NCBI GenBank assembly: GCA_016185145.1
Contig: JACPOB010000104.1
Span: 36,311 to 100,310 of the forward strand
Source: Rhodospirillales bacterium
GTDB taxonomy: Bacteria > Pseudomonadota > Alphaproteobacteria > Reyranellales > Reyranellaceae
DNA length: 64,000 nt
Reading direction: 5' to 3'
This document shows positions 1-11,600 of the stretch, one piece after another (the stretch's first letter is position 1; each line of letters begins with the position of its first letter). The notes beneath the pieces were generated by a model, which saw nothing but the letters and a program-made list of their open reading frames with translations, made no database searches and was not told the DNA's origin. Position numbers and translations under genes: made by a program.

Positions 1-1
1 C

Positions 2-2070
<2,069 letters not shown>

Positions 2071-2074
<4 letters not shown>

Positions 2075-2250
2075 GATTCTTCCGGCCGGTTTGGGTCGCA
2101 TTCCGGGCCGCGGTGATCGCCACCGCGGTCTTCTGGGTCATCCTGTTCATCGTCGAAAACAGCGGCTGGGAGATGCCGATGGGCATCGTCCAGCCGATCG
2201 TGTTTTTGATCCTGTTCTTCTTCGGCATGCTTCTGGTGCCGAGGCGCTGA
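2071..2250 (+). CDS. Small two-helix membrane protein, unknown function
   Basis: A 59-residue ORF starting with GTG, the GTGA overlapping the clpA stop, which suggests translational coupling. Residues about 8-28 and 37-56 are strongly hydrophobic, separated by a short loop (ENSGWEMP), and the chain ends in PRR. This looks like an inner-membrane hairpin protein of the short LapA/DUF1049-like kind (an inference from shape only). I do not recognise a named family. The overlap with clpA and the clean hydrophobic pattern make it more likely real than chance. Confidence 0.5.
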
Positions 2251-2282
2251 TCAAGGGAGCGCTGGCCTCGGCCTGCTCATGA

Positions 2283-2352
2283 TCTTCCGGACCGCGAGCG
2301 TCCTCGCTCGCTCATGATCATGAGCGAGCGAGGACGCTCGCGGTCCGGAAGA
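2283..2352. repeat. Long perfect palindrome, repeat family B copy 1
   Basis: A perfect 70-base inverted repeat (35-base arms, no loop) centred on TCATGATCATGA. Each arm contains its own small hairpin: stem GCGAGCG with loop TCCT and its complement, then the mirror copy. The outer flank TCTTCCGGACC is shared with copies near 29410, 37025 and 47189. It lies between convergent genes, so it can also act as a bidirectional terminator-like hairpin, although no T-run follows. Confidence 0.85.
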
Positions 2353-2364
2353 CGAAGAGCACCA

Positions 2365-3342
2365 TCAATCTCCGGCGGCGATGTTCCGTTCGGCGGCGAT
2401 GCTGGCGAAGGTCTCGACCGTCCGGTCGAACAGCTTGGCGAAGCCGGCGCCGTCGAGGCCGACGGGATCGAAGCCGAGTTCTCGCAAACTCGCTGCGACG
2501 GCCGGGTCCTTCAACACGGCCAGCATCGCGGCATGGACCCGCGCCAGGATCGGATCAGGCGTCCCTTTCGGCGCCAGTAGTCCCTGCCAAGTCGTCTGCA
2601 CAAAGCCCGGCGCCACGGTTTCGGTCGCCGTGACGATATCCGGGAAAGCTGCGGGCCGCGCCTCGCTGGTCACCGCCAAGCCCACGAGATGCCCGGCGCG
2701 CGCCTGCTGGGCGCCGGCCGAGAAGGTCACCACGCCGGCGTCGATGGTGCCGGCCAAGAGATCCTGCAGCAGCGGGCCGCCGCCGCGGTAGGGCACATGG
2801 GTCACGCGCAGGTCGCCCGCCGCGCGCAGCAGCAGCTCGCTGGTGAGATGCTGCGAGCTGCCGAGGCCGGGCACGCCGACATTGAGCTTGCCGGGCTGGG
2901 CCTTTGCCGCGGCGACGAAATCCTGGATCGATCTGATGCCCGACTTCGGGTGAGTGAACACGCCCTGCGGAGCGGAGATCGCGAGCGTCACCGGCACGAA
3001 AGCCGGCCGCAACGCGGGCGCGCCGGTCACTGGCAAGGCCTCGGTCGCAGCGAAAGTGTCGTTGACCAGCGCCAGCGTGTAACCGTCCGGTGCGGCGCGT
3101 GATGCGCTCTGCGTGCCGACGCGGCCTGAGCCGCCGCCGATATTTTCGATCACCACGCTCTGGCCGAGCTCGGTGGCAAGCGACGCCTGGATGGTGCGCC
3201 CGAAGGTGTCGACGCCGCCGCCCGGCGGCCACGGCACGATGAGCCGCACGGCACGGGATGGCCAGGAATCCTGCGCGCGCACGATTGCGGGCACAGCCAG
3301 GGCAGCCGGAAAGGCGGCGAGGAAATGACGTCGCTTGAGCAT
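2365..3342 (-). CDS. Bug-family tripartite tricarboxylate transporter substrate-binding protein
   Basis: Periplasmic solute receptor of the TctC/Bug family (325 residues). The start MLKRRHFLAAF gives a signal peptide with a Tat-like RR and a cleavage site after about IVRAQ. The mature part opens with WPSRAVRLIVPWPPGGGVD, the hallmark beta-strand/loop of Bug proteins, followed by GQSVVIENIGGGSGR and PDGYTLALVN. No TctA or TctB membrane genes are nearby. It follows the ABC transporter ATPase by 23 bases on the same strand and may be co-transcribed. An upstream in-frame extension of 80 codons is arginine/proline-rich antisense to the ATPase gene and was rejected as the start. The ligand is unknown; carboxylates are typical for the family. 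Confidence 0.92.
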   Translation of the reverse strand: MLKRRHFLAAFPAALAVPAIVRAQDSWPSRAVRLIVPWPPGGGVDTFGRTIQASLATELGQSVVIENIGGGSGRVGTQSASRAAPDGYTLALVNDTFAATEALPVTGAPALRPAFVPVTLAISAPQGVFTHPKSGIRSIQDFVAAAKAQPGKLNVGVPGLGSSQHLTSELLLRAAGDLRVTHVPYRGGGPLLQDLLAGTIDAGVVTFSAGAQQARAGHLVGLAVTSEARPAAFPDIVTATETVAPGFVQTTWQGLLAPKGTPDPILARVHAAMLAVLKDPAVAASLRELGFDPVGLDGAGFAKLFDRTVETFASIAAERNIAAGD

Positions 3343-3365
3343 GATCGGTCTTTCGGATGAGGGGG

Positions 3366-4157
3366 TTACCAGTCGCCGCCCAGGCCCAGCAGGCCGAGCG
3401 CCTCTCGGCGCAGGCGCAGCAATTCGGGATGGTCGCGATGGCGCGGGAAGGGCAGGTCGACGGCGAGGTCGGCGCGCACCCGCGCCGGCCGGTCGCTGAA
3501 GACGATGACGCGGTTGGCGAGCAGCAGCGCCTCCTCGACGTCGTGGGTCACCATGAGGACGGTGAAGCCGCGGGCCTGCCACAGCCGTGTCAGCTCGCCC
3601 TGCATGGCGAGTCGTGTCAGGCTGTCGAGCTTGCCCAGCGGCTCGTCGAGGATCAGCAGGCGCGGATCGTTGACCAGCGCACGGGCGAGCGAGGCGCGTT
3701 GTGCCATGCCGCCGGAGAGCTGGTGCGGGAAGGCTTTGGCGAACTTCTGCAGGCCGACCAGCTCGAGCGCGTTGTCGACACGGTGCTTGTGCTGCTTCAG
3801 GAGTCCGCGCGTCTCGAGACCGAGCGACGCGTTGCGCCAGACGGTGCGCCAGGGATAGAGCGTCGGATCCTGGAACACCACGACGCGCGACGGATCGGGA
3901 CCGAGCACTTCGACATCGTCGACCCGCAGATGGCCGCGTCGCGGCCGGTCGAGGCCGGCGACCAGCCGCAGCAAGGTCGACTTGCCGCAGCCGCTCGGTC
4001 CCAGCAGGGCGACGAACTCGCCCGGCGTGGCGCAGAGCGACACGTCCTCGAGCACGGGAAGGTAATCGCCGTGCAGGGCGAAGCCGTGATCGATGTTGCG
4101 CACGTCGAGCGCGGCGCCGGCGATCGTGACTGCCGGCTTGTGGGCAAGCGCTACCAT
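3366..4157 (-). CDS. ABC transporter ATP-binding protein, NitT/TauT (SsuB/NrtD) type
   Basis: Cytoplasmic ATPase (263 residues) that powers the adjacent permease. Walker A GPSGCGKST, Q-loop VVFQDPTLYPW, signature LSGGMAQRASLARAL, Walker B LLILDEPLGKLD and switch histidine VTHDVEEA are all present in order. The LYPWRTVWRNASLGLE segment is typical of taurine/nitrate/sulfonate importers. The start ATG overlaps the permease stop by seven bases, so translation is probably coupled. A longer upstream reading of the frame is a shadow of the permease gene. Confidence 0.95.
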   Translation of the reverse strand: MVALAHKPAVTIAGAALDVRNIDHGFALHGDYLPVLEDVSLCATPGEFVALLGPSGCGKSTLLRLVAGLDRPRRGHLRVDDVEVLGPDPSRVVVFQDPTLYPWRTVWRNASLGLETRGLLKQHKHRVDNALELVGLQKFAKAFPHQLSGGMAQRASLARALVNDPRLLILDEPLGKLDSLTRLAMQGELTRLWQARGFTVLMVTHDVEEALLLANRVIVFSDRPARVRADLAVDLPFPRHRDHPELLRLRREALGLLGLGGDW

Positions 4158-5161
4158 TTGACGAGTCCCTTCTGCCAAGCCAGCAGGCGGTCGCGCAGGC
4201 GGAACAGGAGCGTGATCAGCGTCGAGCACATCAGCGCCATGACGAGCAGCGCGCCGTACATGTTGGCGTAGGCGGCCCAGCCCTGTGCCCATTGCAGGTA
4301 CCAGCCGAGGCCCGACTTCACGCCCAGCATCTCGGCCACCACCAGCACGGCGAAGGACGAGCCGAGACCCATGAACAGGCCGACGAAGACGTGCGGCAAC
4401 GCCGCGGGGATCGCGACCTTGAGGATCAAGAAGCGCGGGCCGGCGCCCAGCGTGCGCGCCACGTCGTAGTAGGCGGTCTGCACGCCGGCGACACCCGACC
4501 AGGTGAGCACCGCCAGCGGAAAGGCCGTGGCGAGCGCGATCAGGAAGGTGCTGGCGCTGCCGCTGGTCGGGAAGATGAAGAAGGCGAGCGGCAGCCAGGC
4601 GGTGGCGGGCAGGGGGCCGACCACGCGCATGATGGGATGGATCCAGTAGCCGACCCTGGGCGACCAGCCGAGCGCCACGCCGATCACGAAGCCCACGGCT
4701 GCGCCGATGGCGAAGCCGCGTACCAACAGCAGCACGGAGCTCAGCAGGCTGTCGCCCAGCCGCCGCCAGTCGTCGGTGTAGACCTCGACGAAGGCCTGCG
4801 GCGAGGGGAAGAACGGCAGCGGCAGCAGGTCGAGCTTGGCCGTGACGATCTCCCAGCCGGTGATGGCGAGCGCCAGTGCGATGAGCCAGGGTGCGATGTG
4901 GCCGATTGCGGCGACGCGAACGGAGAACCGTCCGACGGCCGCGGCAATCAGCTGTCCTGCGCCCAGCACCAGGGCGATGCCGCCCAGCGTGCCGGTGCGC
5001 TCCAGTTCCTGGGCATCGGGCCAGGCGAGCACCAGGGCGGCGGCGCCGAGCCAAAGGATGCCGGCGACGGCGAGCAATCCCAGGGAGTGAGGTCGCCCGT
5101 CGTCGCCGGCCAGTACCGCGCCCGACGACCGGGTGGGCGCGGCTTCCGCGATCGTTGTCAT
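4151..5161 (-). CDS. ABC transporter permease, NitT/TauT (SsuC) type
   Basis: Inner-membrane permease, 336 residues, longer than the usual 250-280 because of an N-terminal extension with two extra hydrophobic stretches (about residues 28-46 and 59-75). The binding-protein-dependent transport domain follows, with about six membrane spans. The EAA-like coupling loop is the segment around ARTLGAGPRFLILKVAIPAA. It lies in a minus-strand operon after the substrate-binding protein (13-base gap) and before the ATPase (7-base overlap). The substrate cannot be told from sequence; sulfonates, nitrate, taurine or thiamine precursors are family possibilities. Confidence 0.93.
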   Translation of the reverse strand: MTTIAEAAPTRSSGAVLAGDDGRPHSLGLLAVAGILWLGAAALVLAWPDAQELERTGTLGGIALVLGAGQLIAAAVGRFSVRVAAIGHIAPWLIALALAITGWEIVTAKLDLLPLPFFPSPQAFVEVYTDDWRRLGDSLLSSVLLLVRGFAIGAAVGFVIGVALGWSPRVGYWIHPIMRVVGPLPATAWLPLAFFIFPTSGSASTFLIALATAFPLAVLTWSGVAGVQTAYYDVARTLGAGPRFLILKVAIPAALPHVFVGLFMGLGSSFAVLVVAEMLGVKSGLGWYLQWAQGWAAYANMYGALLVMALMCSTLITLLFRLRDRLLAWQKGLVKW

Positions 5162-5174
5162 TCGCCTGGCCTCC

Positions 5175-6233
5175 TCAGCTCAGCACGTCGGCGGTGACAC
5201 GCGCGGCATATTTCTGGATGTCGGTGCTCTGCTTGAACACCGCGATGCGCTTCAGCTCCTCGCCGTAGGCCGCGATCTGGCTGCGCAGGTCGCCGGCCAG
5301 CGGATGGTCGTGATGGGTGTGGCTCTTGAGCATGGCCGTGAGCTGCTCGACCGGCGCCTTGGCGTGCGGCGCGAAGACGGCGGCCGCCGCCTCGGGGTTG
5401 GCGGCGACCCACACCTGGGCCTCGAGCAGCGACTGCACCAGCGCCGCGGCCACCGGCTTCTCCTGGCGGATCAGCGTGCCGCGGATGCCGAGCACGCAGC
5501 AGGTGCGGTGCGCGTACTCGCCGGAGAGGTTGTTGGCGACCTCGATGAGGCCGTCGCGCTCGCGCGCCATCCAGCCCAGCGGATCGCCCTGGCAGAAGGC
5601 CTGGACCTCGCCCTTCTTCAGTGCGATCGGCAGGACGTCGCCCGGGAAGACGCGCCATTCGACCTCCTTGTTGGGATCGACACCGGCCTCGTGCAGCATG
5701 ATCGAGAAGAAGTTGCGGTCAGGAGCCGCGAGATCGGTGACGCCGATCGCCTTGCCCTTGAGATCGGCGATCTTCGTGATGCCGCTCGCGGGCGCCGAAA
5801 ACAGGCGCATGCAGCCGCCATGGATGCCGGCCGCGATCTTGACGTCGAAGCCGCCTTCCAGGGGCTTCAGCCAGCGCAGCGCCATGCCGACTCCGGCATC
5901 GGCCTTGGCCGTGGCGATGGCTTCCAGCAGCTGATCGGTCGAGCCGCCGAAATTGATCAGCTCGACGTCGAGATTGTGGCGCGCGAAGTAGCCCTTCTCC
6001 TGGGCGACCGCGACGCCCACCGTGCAGATGGCGGTGGCGTTCCAGGTGAGCTTCAGCGAACGCTTCTCGGGCAGAACGACCGGCGTGCCGAACGAGGCAC
6101 GGCAGATCGCCGGATCGAACTCGGCCGGCAATCCGCCGACGAAGGCGCGTTGAGCCAGCACGCCGGCCGGAAGGAGAGTGCCGCCAACGGCGGCGGCGCG
6201 CAGGAAGGTGCGTCGGGTGGGAAAGCGAAACAT
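5175..6233 (-). CDS. ABC transporter substrate-binding protein, SsuA/NrtA-like
   Basis: Periplasmic receptor (352 residues), first gene of the importer operon. The N-terminus RRTFLRAAAVGG is a Tat-type signal and the mature chain begins after about LAQ. The core resembles the NMT1/SsuA fold: TVGVAVAQEKGYFARHNLDVELINFGGSTDQLLEAIATAKADAG splits into the standard first lobe, and LKGKAIGVTDL marks the second. An HGGCMRLF motif and cysteines at QAFCQGD and HRTCCVLG are reminiscent of nitrate/bicarbonate-type receptors (NrtA/CmpA), but this is inference. Followed by permease and ATPase. Confidence 0.9.
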   Translation of the reverse strand: MFRFPTRRTFLRAAAVGGTLLPAGVLAQRAFVGGLPAEFDPAICRASFGTPVVLPEKRSLKLTWNATAICTVGVAVAQEKGYFARHNLDVELINFGGSTDQLLEAIATAKADAGVGMALRWLKPLEGGFDVKIAAGIHGGCMRLFSAPASGITKIADLKGKAIGVTDLAAPDRNFFSIMLHEAGVDPNKEVEWRVFPGDVLPIALKKGEVQAFCQGDPLGWMARERDGLIEVANNLSGEYAHRTCCVLGIRGTLIRQEKPVAAALVQSLLEAQVWVAANPEAAAAVFAPHAKAPVEQLTAMLKSHTHHDHPLAGDLRSQIAAYGEELKRIAVFKQSTDIQKYAARVTADVLS

Positions 6234-6515
6234 CGCGGGTACTCCAGGAACGCGGGGCGGGAGAGAGAAGGCGCGATCACGCGCCGGCAGCGGTCAGCTG
6301 CGACAGCAACAGGAATGGGTGCAGGGGAACAGGTTGCTTGTCATGACCCCAGCATCGTTCGATTCGGCGTGCGCGGTAAATAATCCGGAAAACCAAAGAT
6401 TCGCCCGAGTCAGAAAGCATCTTCTGCAAAGCCGTCGACTCGCGATCGATGACTGTCTCGGCAGCAACGTCGGTGTATGCGCCGCGCCATGTCGGGTCAG
6501 CGCTTCGTGAATTCC

Positions 6516-6969
6516 ATGAAGATCTGCAACACCATTACAGCCGCTTTCGCCGGCCTCATGCTCGCGTCGGCGATTGCCTCGGCGCCAGTACGACTACGGC
6601 GAGTTCTTCGCCGTCGCCGATCATCACGACTTCAAGGTCGTTCTGCAGGGCAGCCCGTTTTCAGGCAGCGACATGGGCATCGTCGCGAGCGGACTCCTGC
6701 CGGTTCTGCAGGCGGCCAAGCCCCGGCCGGCGTTGACCTTCGCTTACGTCGTTGCCGCAGCGAAGGACCAGCCCGGCTTGTTCAAGGCCTATGCCGTGTA
6801 CTGCCGCAACAACCTGGCGATGTCGGAAACGACAGCCTGGACGGCGGCCGGCAGCCCGTCGGATCCGTGCATGGAGGAATTGTTCCGCGAGCGGTTCATG
6901 GTGGTGTGGCCCGATTCGCACGCGCTCAGGCCGCAGGCGCATGACACCTCCGTCAGCGTAGGACGCTGA
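6516..6969 (+). pseudogene. Small secreted protein with broken reading frame
   Basis: A good signal peptide (MKICNTITAAFAGLMLASAI, starting at ATG 6516) runs into a protein-like frame only after a frame change near 6583-6590. The mature-looking part (YDYGEFFAVADHH, LQAAKPRPALTFAYV, AYAVYCRNNLAMSETTAW) is in another frame and ends at TGA 6967-6969. Read continuously, the signal peptide frame becomes arginine-rich nonsense. I do not recognise the family. A short deletion or sequence error explains it best. The alternative, that translation starts at TTG 6574 without a signal, is less attractive. Confidence 0.5.
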
Positions 6970-6972
6970 CCA

Positions 6973-6995
6973 CCTCCCCAGCTTCGCTGGGGAGG
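6973..6995. terminator. Short perfect hairpin between convergent genes
   Basis: CCTCCCCAGC, loop TTC, GCTGGGGAGG: 10-base perfect stem three bases after the upstream stop and ten bases before the convergent gene's stop. There is no T-run. The CCTCCCC/GGGGAGG flanks match repeat family C (38853 and 61391), so it is probably a minimal copy of that repeat that can serve as a bidirectional transcription end. Confidence 0.55.
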
Positions 6996-7004
6996 AAGCG
7001 ATGG

Positions 7005-8180
7005 CTACTCGTTCTCCTTTCGGAACGGCGAGTATTCCATCAGCCCCTCGATCTCCTGCTCGACGGCCGGGCGTTCCTGCTTCAGGAAATTGTCGACGGC
7101 GCGGCGGAAGCCGCTGTCGACGATCCAATGGGCCGAGAAGGTCGGCACCGGAAGATAGCCGCGTTGAATCTTGTGATCGCCCTGGGCGCCCGCCTCGACG
7201 CGCTGCAGGCCGTGGGCGATGGCGTAGTCGATCGCCTGGTAGTAGCAGGCCTCGAAATGCAGAAAGGCGTGGCTTTCGAGGCAGCCCCAGTAGCGGCCAT
7301 AGAGTGTGTCGTCGCCCTTGAGGTTGAGCGCACCCCCGACCGGGCGGCCATCGGCCTCCGCCATCACCAGCACGACCTTGTCGGCCATTGTGCTGCCCAG
7401 TATGTCGAAGAAGGGGCGCGTGAGATAGGGCGAGCCCCACTTGCGCCCGCCGGTGTCCATGTAGAAGGCGAAGAAGGCGTCCCAGTGCTCCGGCCTGATC
7501 TCCTCGCCGCAGAGCGCGCGGATGGTCAGCCCCTCGCGCCGGACCGACTCGCGCTCCTTGCGGATCGCCTTGCGCTTGCGCGAGGCGAGGGCGGCCAGAA
7601 AATCGTCGAAGCAGCCGTAGCCGTTGTTGTGCCAGTGATACTGCCGGCCCAGCCGCAGGAGCCAGCCATGTTCGCCGAAGCGCTTCCAGTCGGCCTCGGT
7701 GCAGAAGGTGGCGTGGACCGAACTGATGCGGTTGTCGTCGGCGATCTTGGCCAGCATGTCGATCATCGCATCGCACACGCCCGAGGCGTAGGGGCCGGGC
7801 CGCACGAAGAGACGCGGGCCGGGTACTGGCGTGAACGGCACGGCGACTTGAAGCTTGGGATAATAACGTCCGCCGGCGCGCTCGAAGGCCTGCGCCCAAC
7901 CGTGATCGAAGACGTATTCGCCCTGGCTGTGACCCTTGAGATAAAGCGGCGCGGCGCCCAGCAGCGCACCATCCTCGGATTCCGCCAGCAGATACTGCGG
8001 CTGCCAGCCGGTGCGCCGGCCGACCGACTTGGAATCCTCCAGAGCCTTCAGGAACCCGTAGCTGAGAAAGGGGTTGCCGGCCGAGCCCGGCGCCAGCGCG
8101 CAGGCATCCCATTGGTCGGCTTCGACCGCCGAAAGCGACTCGACAACGCGCAGGCCGATGGTTGGAGAGGCATCCGGCAT
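7005..8180 (-). CDS. GNAT-fold protein of the COG3146/DUF482 family
   Basis: 391 residues, start MPDASPTIGLRVV (ATG 8180); an in-frame extension to 8276 lacks support and was not used. The chain matches the DUF482 family, often annotated as putative peptidoglycan-biosynthesis or GNAT N-acetyltransferase: PFLSYGFLKALEDS near the N-terminus, SSVHATFCTEADW, the FHWHNNGY-like QYHWHNNGYGCFDDFLA, RKRKAIRKER, and the C-terminal GRYWGCLESHAFLHFEACYYQAI, PVPTFSAHWI. The family is related in fold to FemAB aminoacyl transferases. The real substrate is unknown. Confidence 0.88.
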   Translation of the reverse strand: MPDASPTIGLRVVESLSAVEADQWDACALAPGSAGNPFLSYGFLKALEDSKSVGRRTGWQPQYLLAESEDGALLGAAPLYLKGHSQGEYVFDHGWAQAFERAGGRYYPKLQVAVPFTPVPGPRLFVRPGPYASGVCDAMIDMLAKIADDNRISSVHATFCTEADWKRFGEHGWLLRLGRQYHWHNNGYGCFDDFLAALASRKRKAIRKERESVRREGLTIRALCGEEIRPEHWDAFFAFYMDTGGRKWGSPYLTRPFFDILGSTMADKVVLVMAEADGRPVGGALNLKGDDTLYGRYWGCLESHAFLHFEACYYQAIDYAIAHGLQRVEAGAQGDHKIQRGYLPVPTFSAHWIVDSGFRRAVDNFLKQERPAVEQEIEGLMEYSPFRKENE

Positions 8181-8307
8181 GGAAAGAGCATAGCGCGAAA
8201 CGCGCCACGAATTGCGCCGGGAATTTGACACGCAGTTATGTATTATTGGAAGCTCAGGTCCGACGCGTAACTCCATAACAAGAACTGAGCAGGGAGCGGG
8301 AGATGCG

Positions 8308-8634
8308 TTGTTAAAGGAGCCAGCCGACTTGGTTGGCCGGGAGGTTTCCGCCGTCGCCTTCGCGCGTGACGGCGTCGAATTTCATTTCGACGGCCCGATT
8401 CTGCGCAGCCGCACCGACCCCCACGTGGTCGTCGGCGAGGCGGTCTATCACTTCCCCAAGCCGGGCTCGCGCGATGCGCTTTGCCTCGTCCTCGGCGCGA
8501 CCGTCCAGTCGTTGAGCCTGGCCGACTCGCGGCATCTCGAATTCACGACCAACAACGGCTGTCGGGTCCGCCTGCCGCTCGGCGCTGGCGGCGTGCTTCA
8601 TTTCCGGGCAGATCGCCTGCTACAGGTCGGTTGA
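8308..8634 (+). CDS. Hypothetical protein, about 108 residues
   Basis: The frame contains no ATG. A TTG at 8308 preceded by GGGAGCGGGAG is the best start, giving MLKEPADLVGREVSAVAFA. An ATG at 8303 with the same ribosome site belongs to a different frame and stops after three codons. The protein is predicted soluble and rich in beta-strand segments (AVAFARDGVEFHFDGPIL, HLEFTTNNGCRVRLPL). No family recognised. Divergent from the GNAT-fold gene and convergent with the RND pump gene six bases downstream. Confidence 0.6.
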   Translation: MLKEPADLVGREVSAVAFARDGVEFHFDGPILRSRTDPHVVVGEAVYHFPKPGSRDALCLVLGATVQSLSLADSRHLEFTTNNGCRVRLPLGAGGVLHFRADRLLQVG

Positions 8635-8640
8635 GGTCCT

Positions 8641-11600
8641 CTATTCCGCCGGCTTGTGCCGGTGGGCGAGCTCGTCGGCCGACCGGCTGAATCGCTTCTT
8701 CGCCCACAGGCCGGCTCGATCGATATAGACCAGCACGACCGGCACCACGACCAGGGTGAGCAGGGTCGAGCTGATCAAGCCGCCGATGACGGCATGAGCC
8801 ATGGGGGCGCGCTGCGCGGCGCCTTCACCCAGGCCCAACGCCAGCGGCATCATGCCGAACACCATGGCGAGGGTGGTCATCAGGATGGGCCGCAGCCGGA
8901 TCGAGCCTGCCTCGATCAGCGCATCGTGCACCGGCGCGCCGCGGGCGCGTGCCTGATTGAAGAAATCGACCAGCAGAATGGCATTCTTGGTGACGAGGCC
9001 CATCAGCATGATGAAGCCGATGGCCGAGAAGATGTTGAGCGTCGTGCCGGCGGCCAGCAGGCCGAGGAAGACCCCGATCAACGACATCGGCAGCGACATC
9101 ATGATGGCGACGGGCTGCAGGAACGAGCCGAACTGCGAGGCCAGGATCAGGTAGATCAGGATCACCGCCAGCAGCAGCGCCTGGCCGGCATAGGCCGCAC
9201 TCTCGGCCATGTCCTTGGTCGAGCCGCCGAACACGAAACGGTAGCCGGGCGGCAGCTTGATGCCGGCCAGGACCTTCTGGAGCTCGCTGGAGACTTCGCC
9301 CGGCGAACGTCCCGAGACGTTGGCGGTGATCCAGACCTCGCGGTTGAGGTCGCGACGATTGATCTGCGAAGCGCCGACATCGCTCACGACGTCGGCAATC
9401 TGCGCGATGTGGACCATGCGTGGCAGCCCGTTGGGCTCGGCGCCGGCGGTGAACCAGATGCGCTGCAGGTCGGCGATGCCGGTGCGATCGTCGATCGGCA
9501 GGCGGACCATGACGGTGTAATTCTCGCCGTCGGGGGCGCGCCACAGGCTGGTCTCGTCGCCGGCGAACAATGGCCTGAGCGACTGCGCCACCAGTGCCGA
9601 GCCGAGGCCGAGGTCGGAGGCTGCGTCGCGACGCAGCCGCACCGACAGGACGGGCTTGGCGGCCTTGAGGTTGCGGTCGAGATCGACCAGGCCGCGGATC
9701 GCGGACGCCTCGCGCATGACGTCCTGCGAGATCTTGTCGAGCACCGCCATATCGGGGCCCTGCAGCGACAGCTGCAGCATCTTCTGCACGCCGCCGCCCG
9801 GGCCGCCAGGCACGTTGATCGACACCAGGATGCCGGGGATGCTGGCCAGGCGGTCGCGCAACGGCTGGGCAAGCTGTTTGGGCGAACGCTTGCGCTCTTT
9901 CACCGGCTTCAGCTTGAGATAGAGGCTCGCCTGGTTCTTGCCCACGGCATAGCCCGTGTTGACCGTGCCGTAGGTGTAGTCGACCTCGGGGAACTCGCGG
10001 ACGGCGGCGTCGACCTGGCGCAGCTTGGCCTCGGTATATTCCAGCGACGAGCCGATGGGCGTCTCGATCGACACGACCTGCTCCCCGAGGTCGGCCTCCG
10101 GCACGAACTCGAAGCCGATGTACTTGGGCAGGGCGAAGCTGCCCACGAAGGTCGCGAGTGCGATCAGCAGCGTGAGCTTGGGCCAGCGCAGCGCCCAGCC
10201 GAGCACGCCGCGATAGACGCTGTTGGCACGCTCCTGGGCGGCGTTGACGATGCGGGCGAAACGTCCGGTGCCATGGGCCTGCGGGTCGTACCAGACCGAC
10301 GACAGCATCGGGTCCAGAGTGAACGAGACGAACAGGGAGATCAGCACGGCGGCCGAGACCATGACGCCGAACTGGAAGAAGAAACGGCCGATGAGGCCGC
10401 CCATGAAGGCGACCGGCAGGAACACCGCGACGATGCAGAACGTCGTCGCGAGCACCGCGAGCCCGATCTCGTTGGTGCCGTCTAGAGCGGCCTGGCGGTG
10501 CGTCTTGCCGAAGCCGATATGGCGCATGATGTTCTCGCGCACCACGATGGCATCGTCGATCAGGATGCCGATGGCGAGGCTGAGCGCCATCAGCGTCAGC
10601 ACGTTGAGCGTGAAGCCGAACGCCGCCATCACCATGAACGAGCCGAACACCGAGATCGGCAGGGCGAGGCCCGTGATCACCGTGCTGCGCCATGAATGCA
10701 GGAACAGGAAGACGATGGCGATGGTGAGCAGGCCGCCCTCGATCATGGTCTGCTGCACGTTGTTGACCGAGTTCTGGATGCCGCGCGAGGCGTCTCGGAC
10801 GATCTCGAGCTTGACGTCGGGCGGCAGGCTGGCCTGCAGCTCGGCCATGGCCTTGCGAACGCCGCGGGCGACCTCGATGGTGTTGGCGCCCTGGGTCTTG
10901 ACGATGTCGACGGCCAGCGCGCGCTCGCCGTTCAGCAGGGCGACGTTCTCGCGCTCCTGCTCGCCGTCGACCACGGTGGCGATCTCGCGCAGATAGACCG
11001 GCGCCAGGCCGCGCCGCGCCACGATCAGGTCGGCGAAATTGCCGGGCTCGGCGATGCGGCCGGTGACCTCGACCAGGCGGTCGTCGTTGCCGCGCTGCAC
11101 GTTGCCGGCCGGGAAGTTCTGGTTCTCCTCCCGCACGACCCTCATGACGTCGTTGACGCCGACACGCAGCGAGTGCATGCGGCCGGGATCGAGGTCGATG
11201 TTGATCTGGCGCTTGACGCCGCCGGCGATCTTGGCGCTGCCGACGTCGCGCACGGTCTGCAGCCGCTTGACGATGACCTGGTCGGCGAGCGTCGTCAGGT
11301 CCCGCACCGATCGGATGTCCGAGCGCACCGCGATCGAGATGACGGGCTGGTCATCCGGATTGTAGCGCTGGATCAGAGGCTCCTTCACCTCGGGCCGGAA
11401 CGCGGCGCGGACCTGCTGGACCTTCTCGCGTACGTCCTGCAGGGCGACTGCCGACGGCACCGACAGCTCGAATTCGGCGATGACGATCGATTGGCCTTCG
11501 AGCGACCGCGACGACAGCGTCTTGATGCCGGCGACGGCGTTGACCGCGTCCTCGACCTTGCGGCTGATCTCGCTTTCCACGGTCTCCGGCGAGGCGCCGG

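Noticed and set aside
8656..10693. Long ORFs of over 600 codons opposite or overlapping the RND pump gene
   Set aside because: They read out-of-frame or antisense to clear AcrB-type sequence and show no family motifs.
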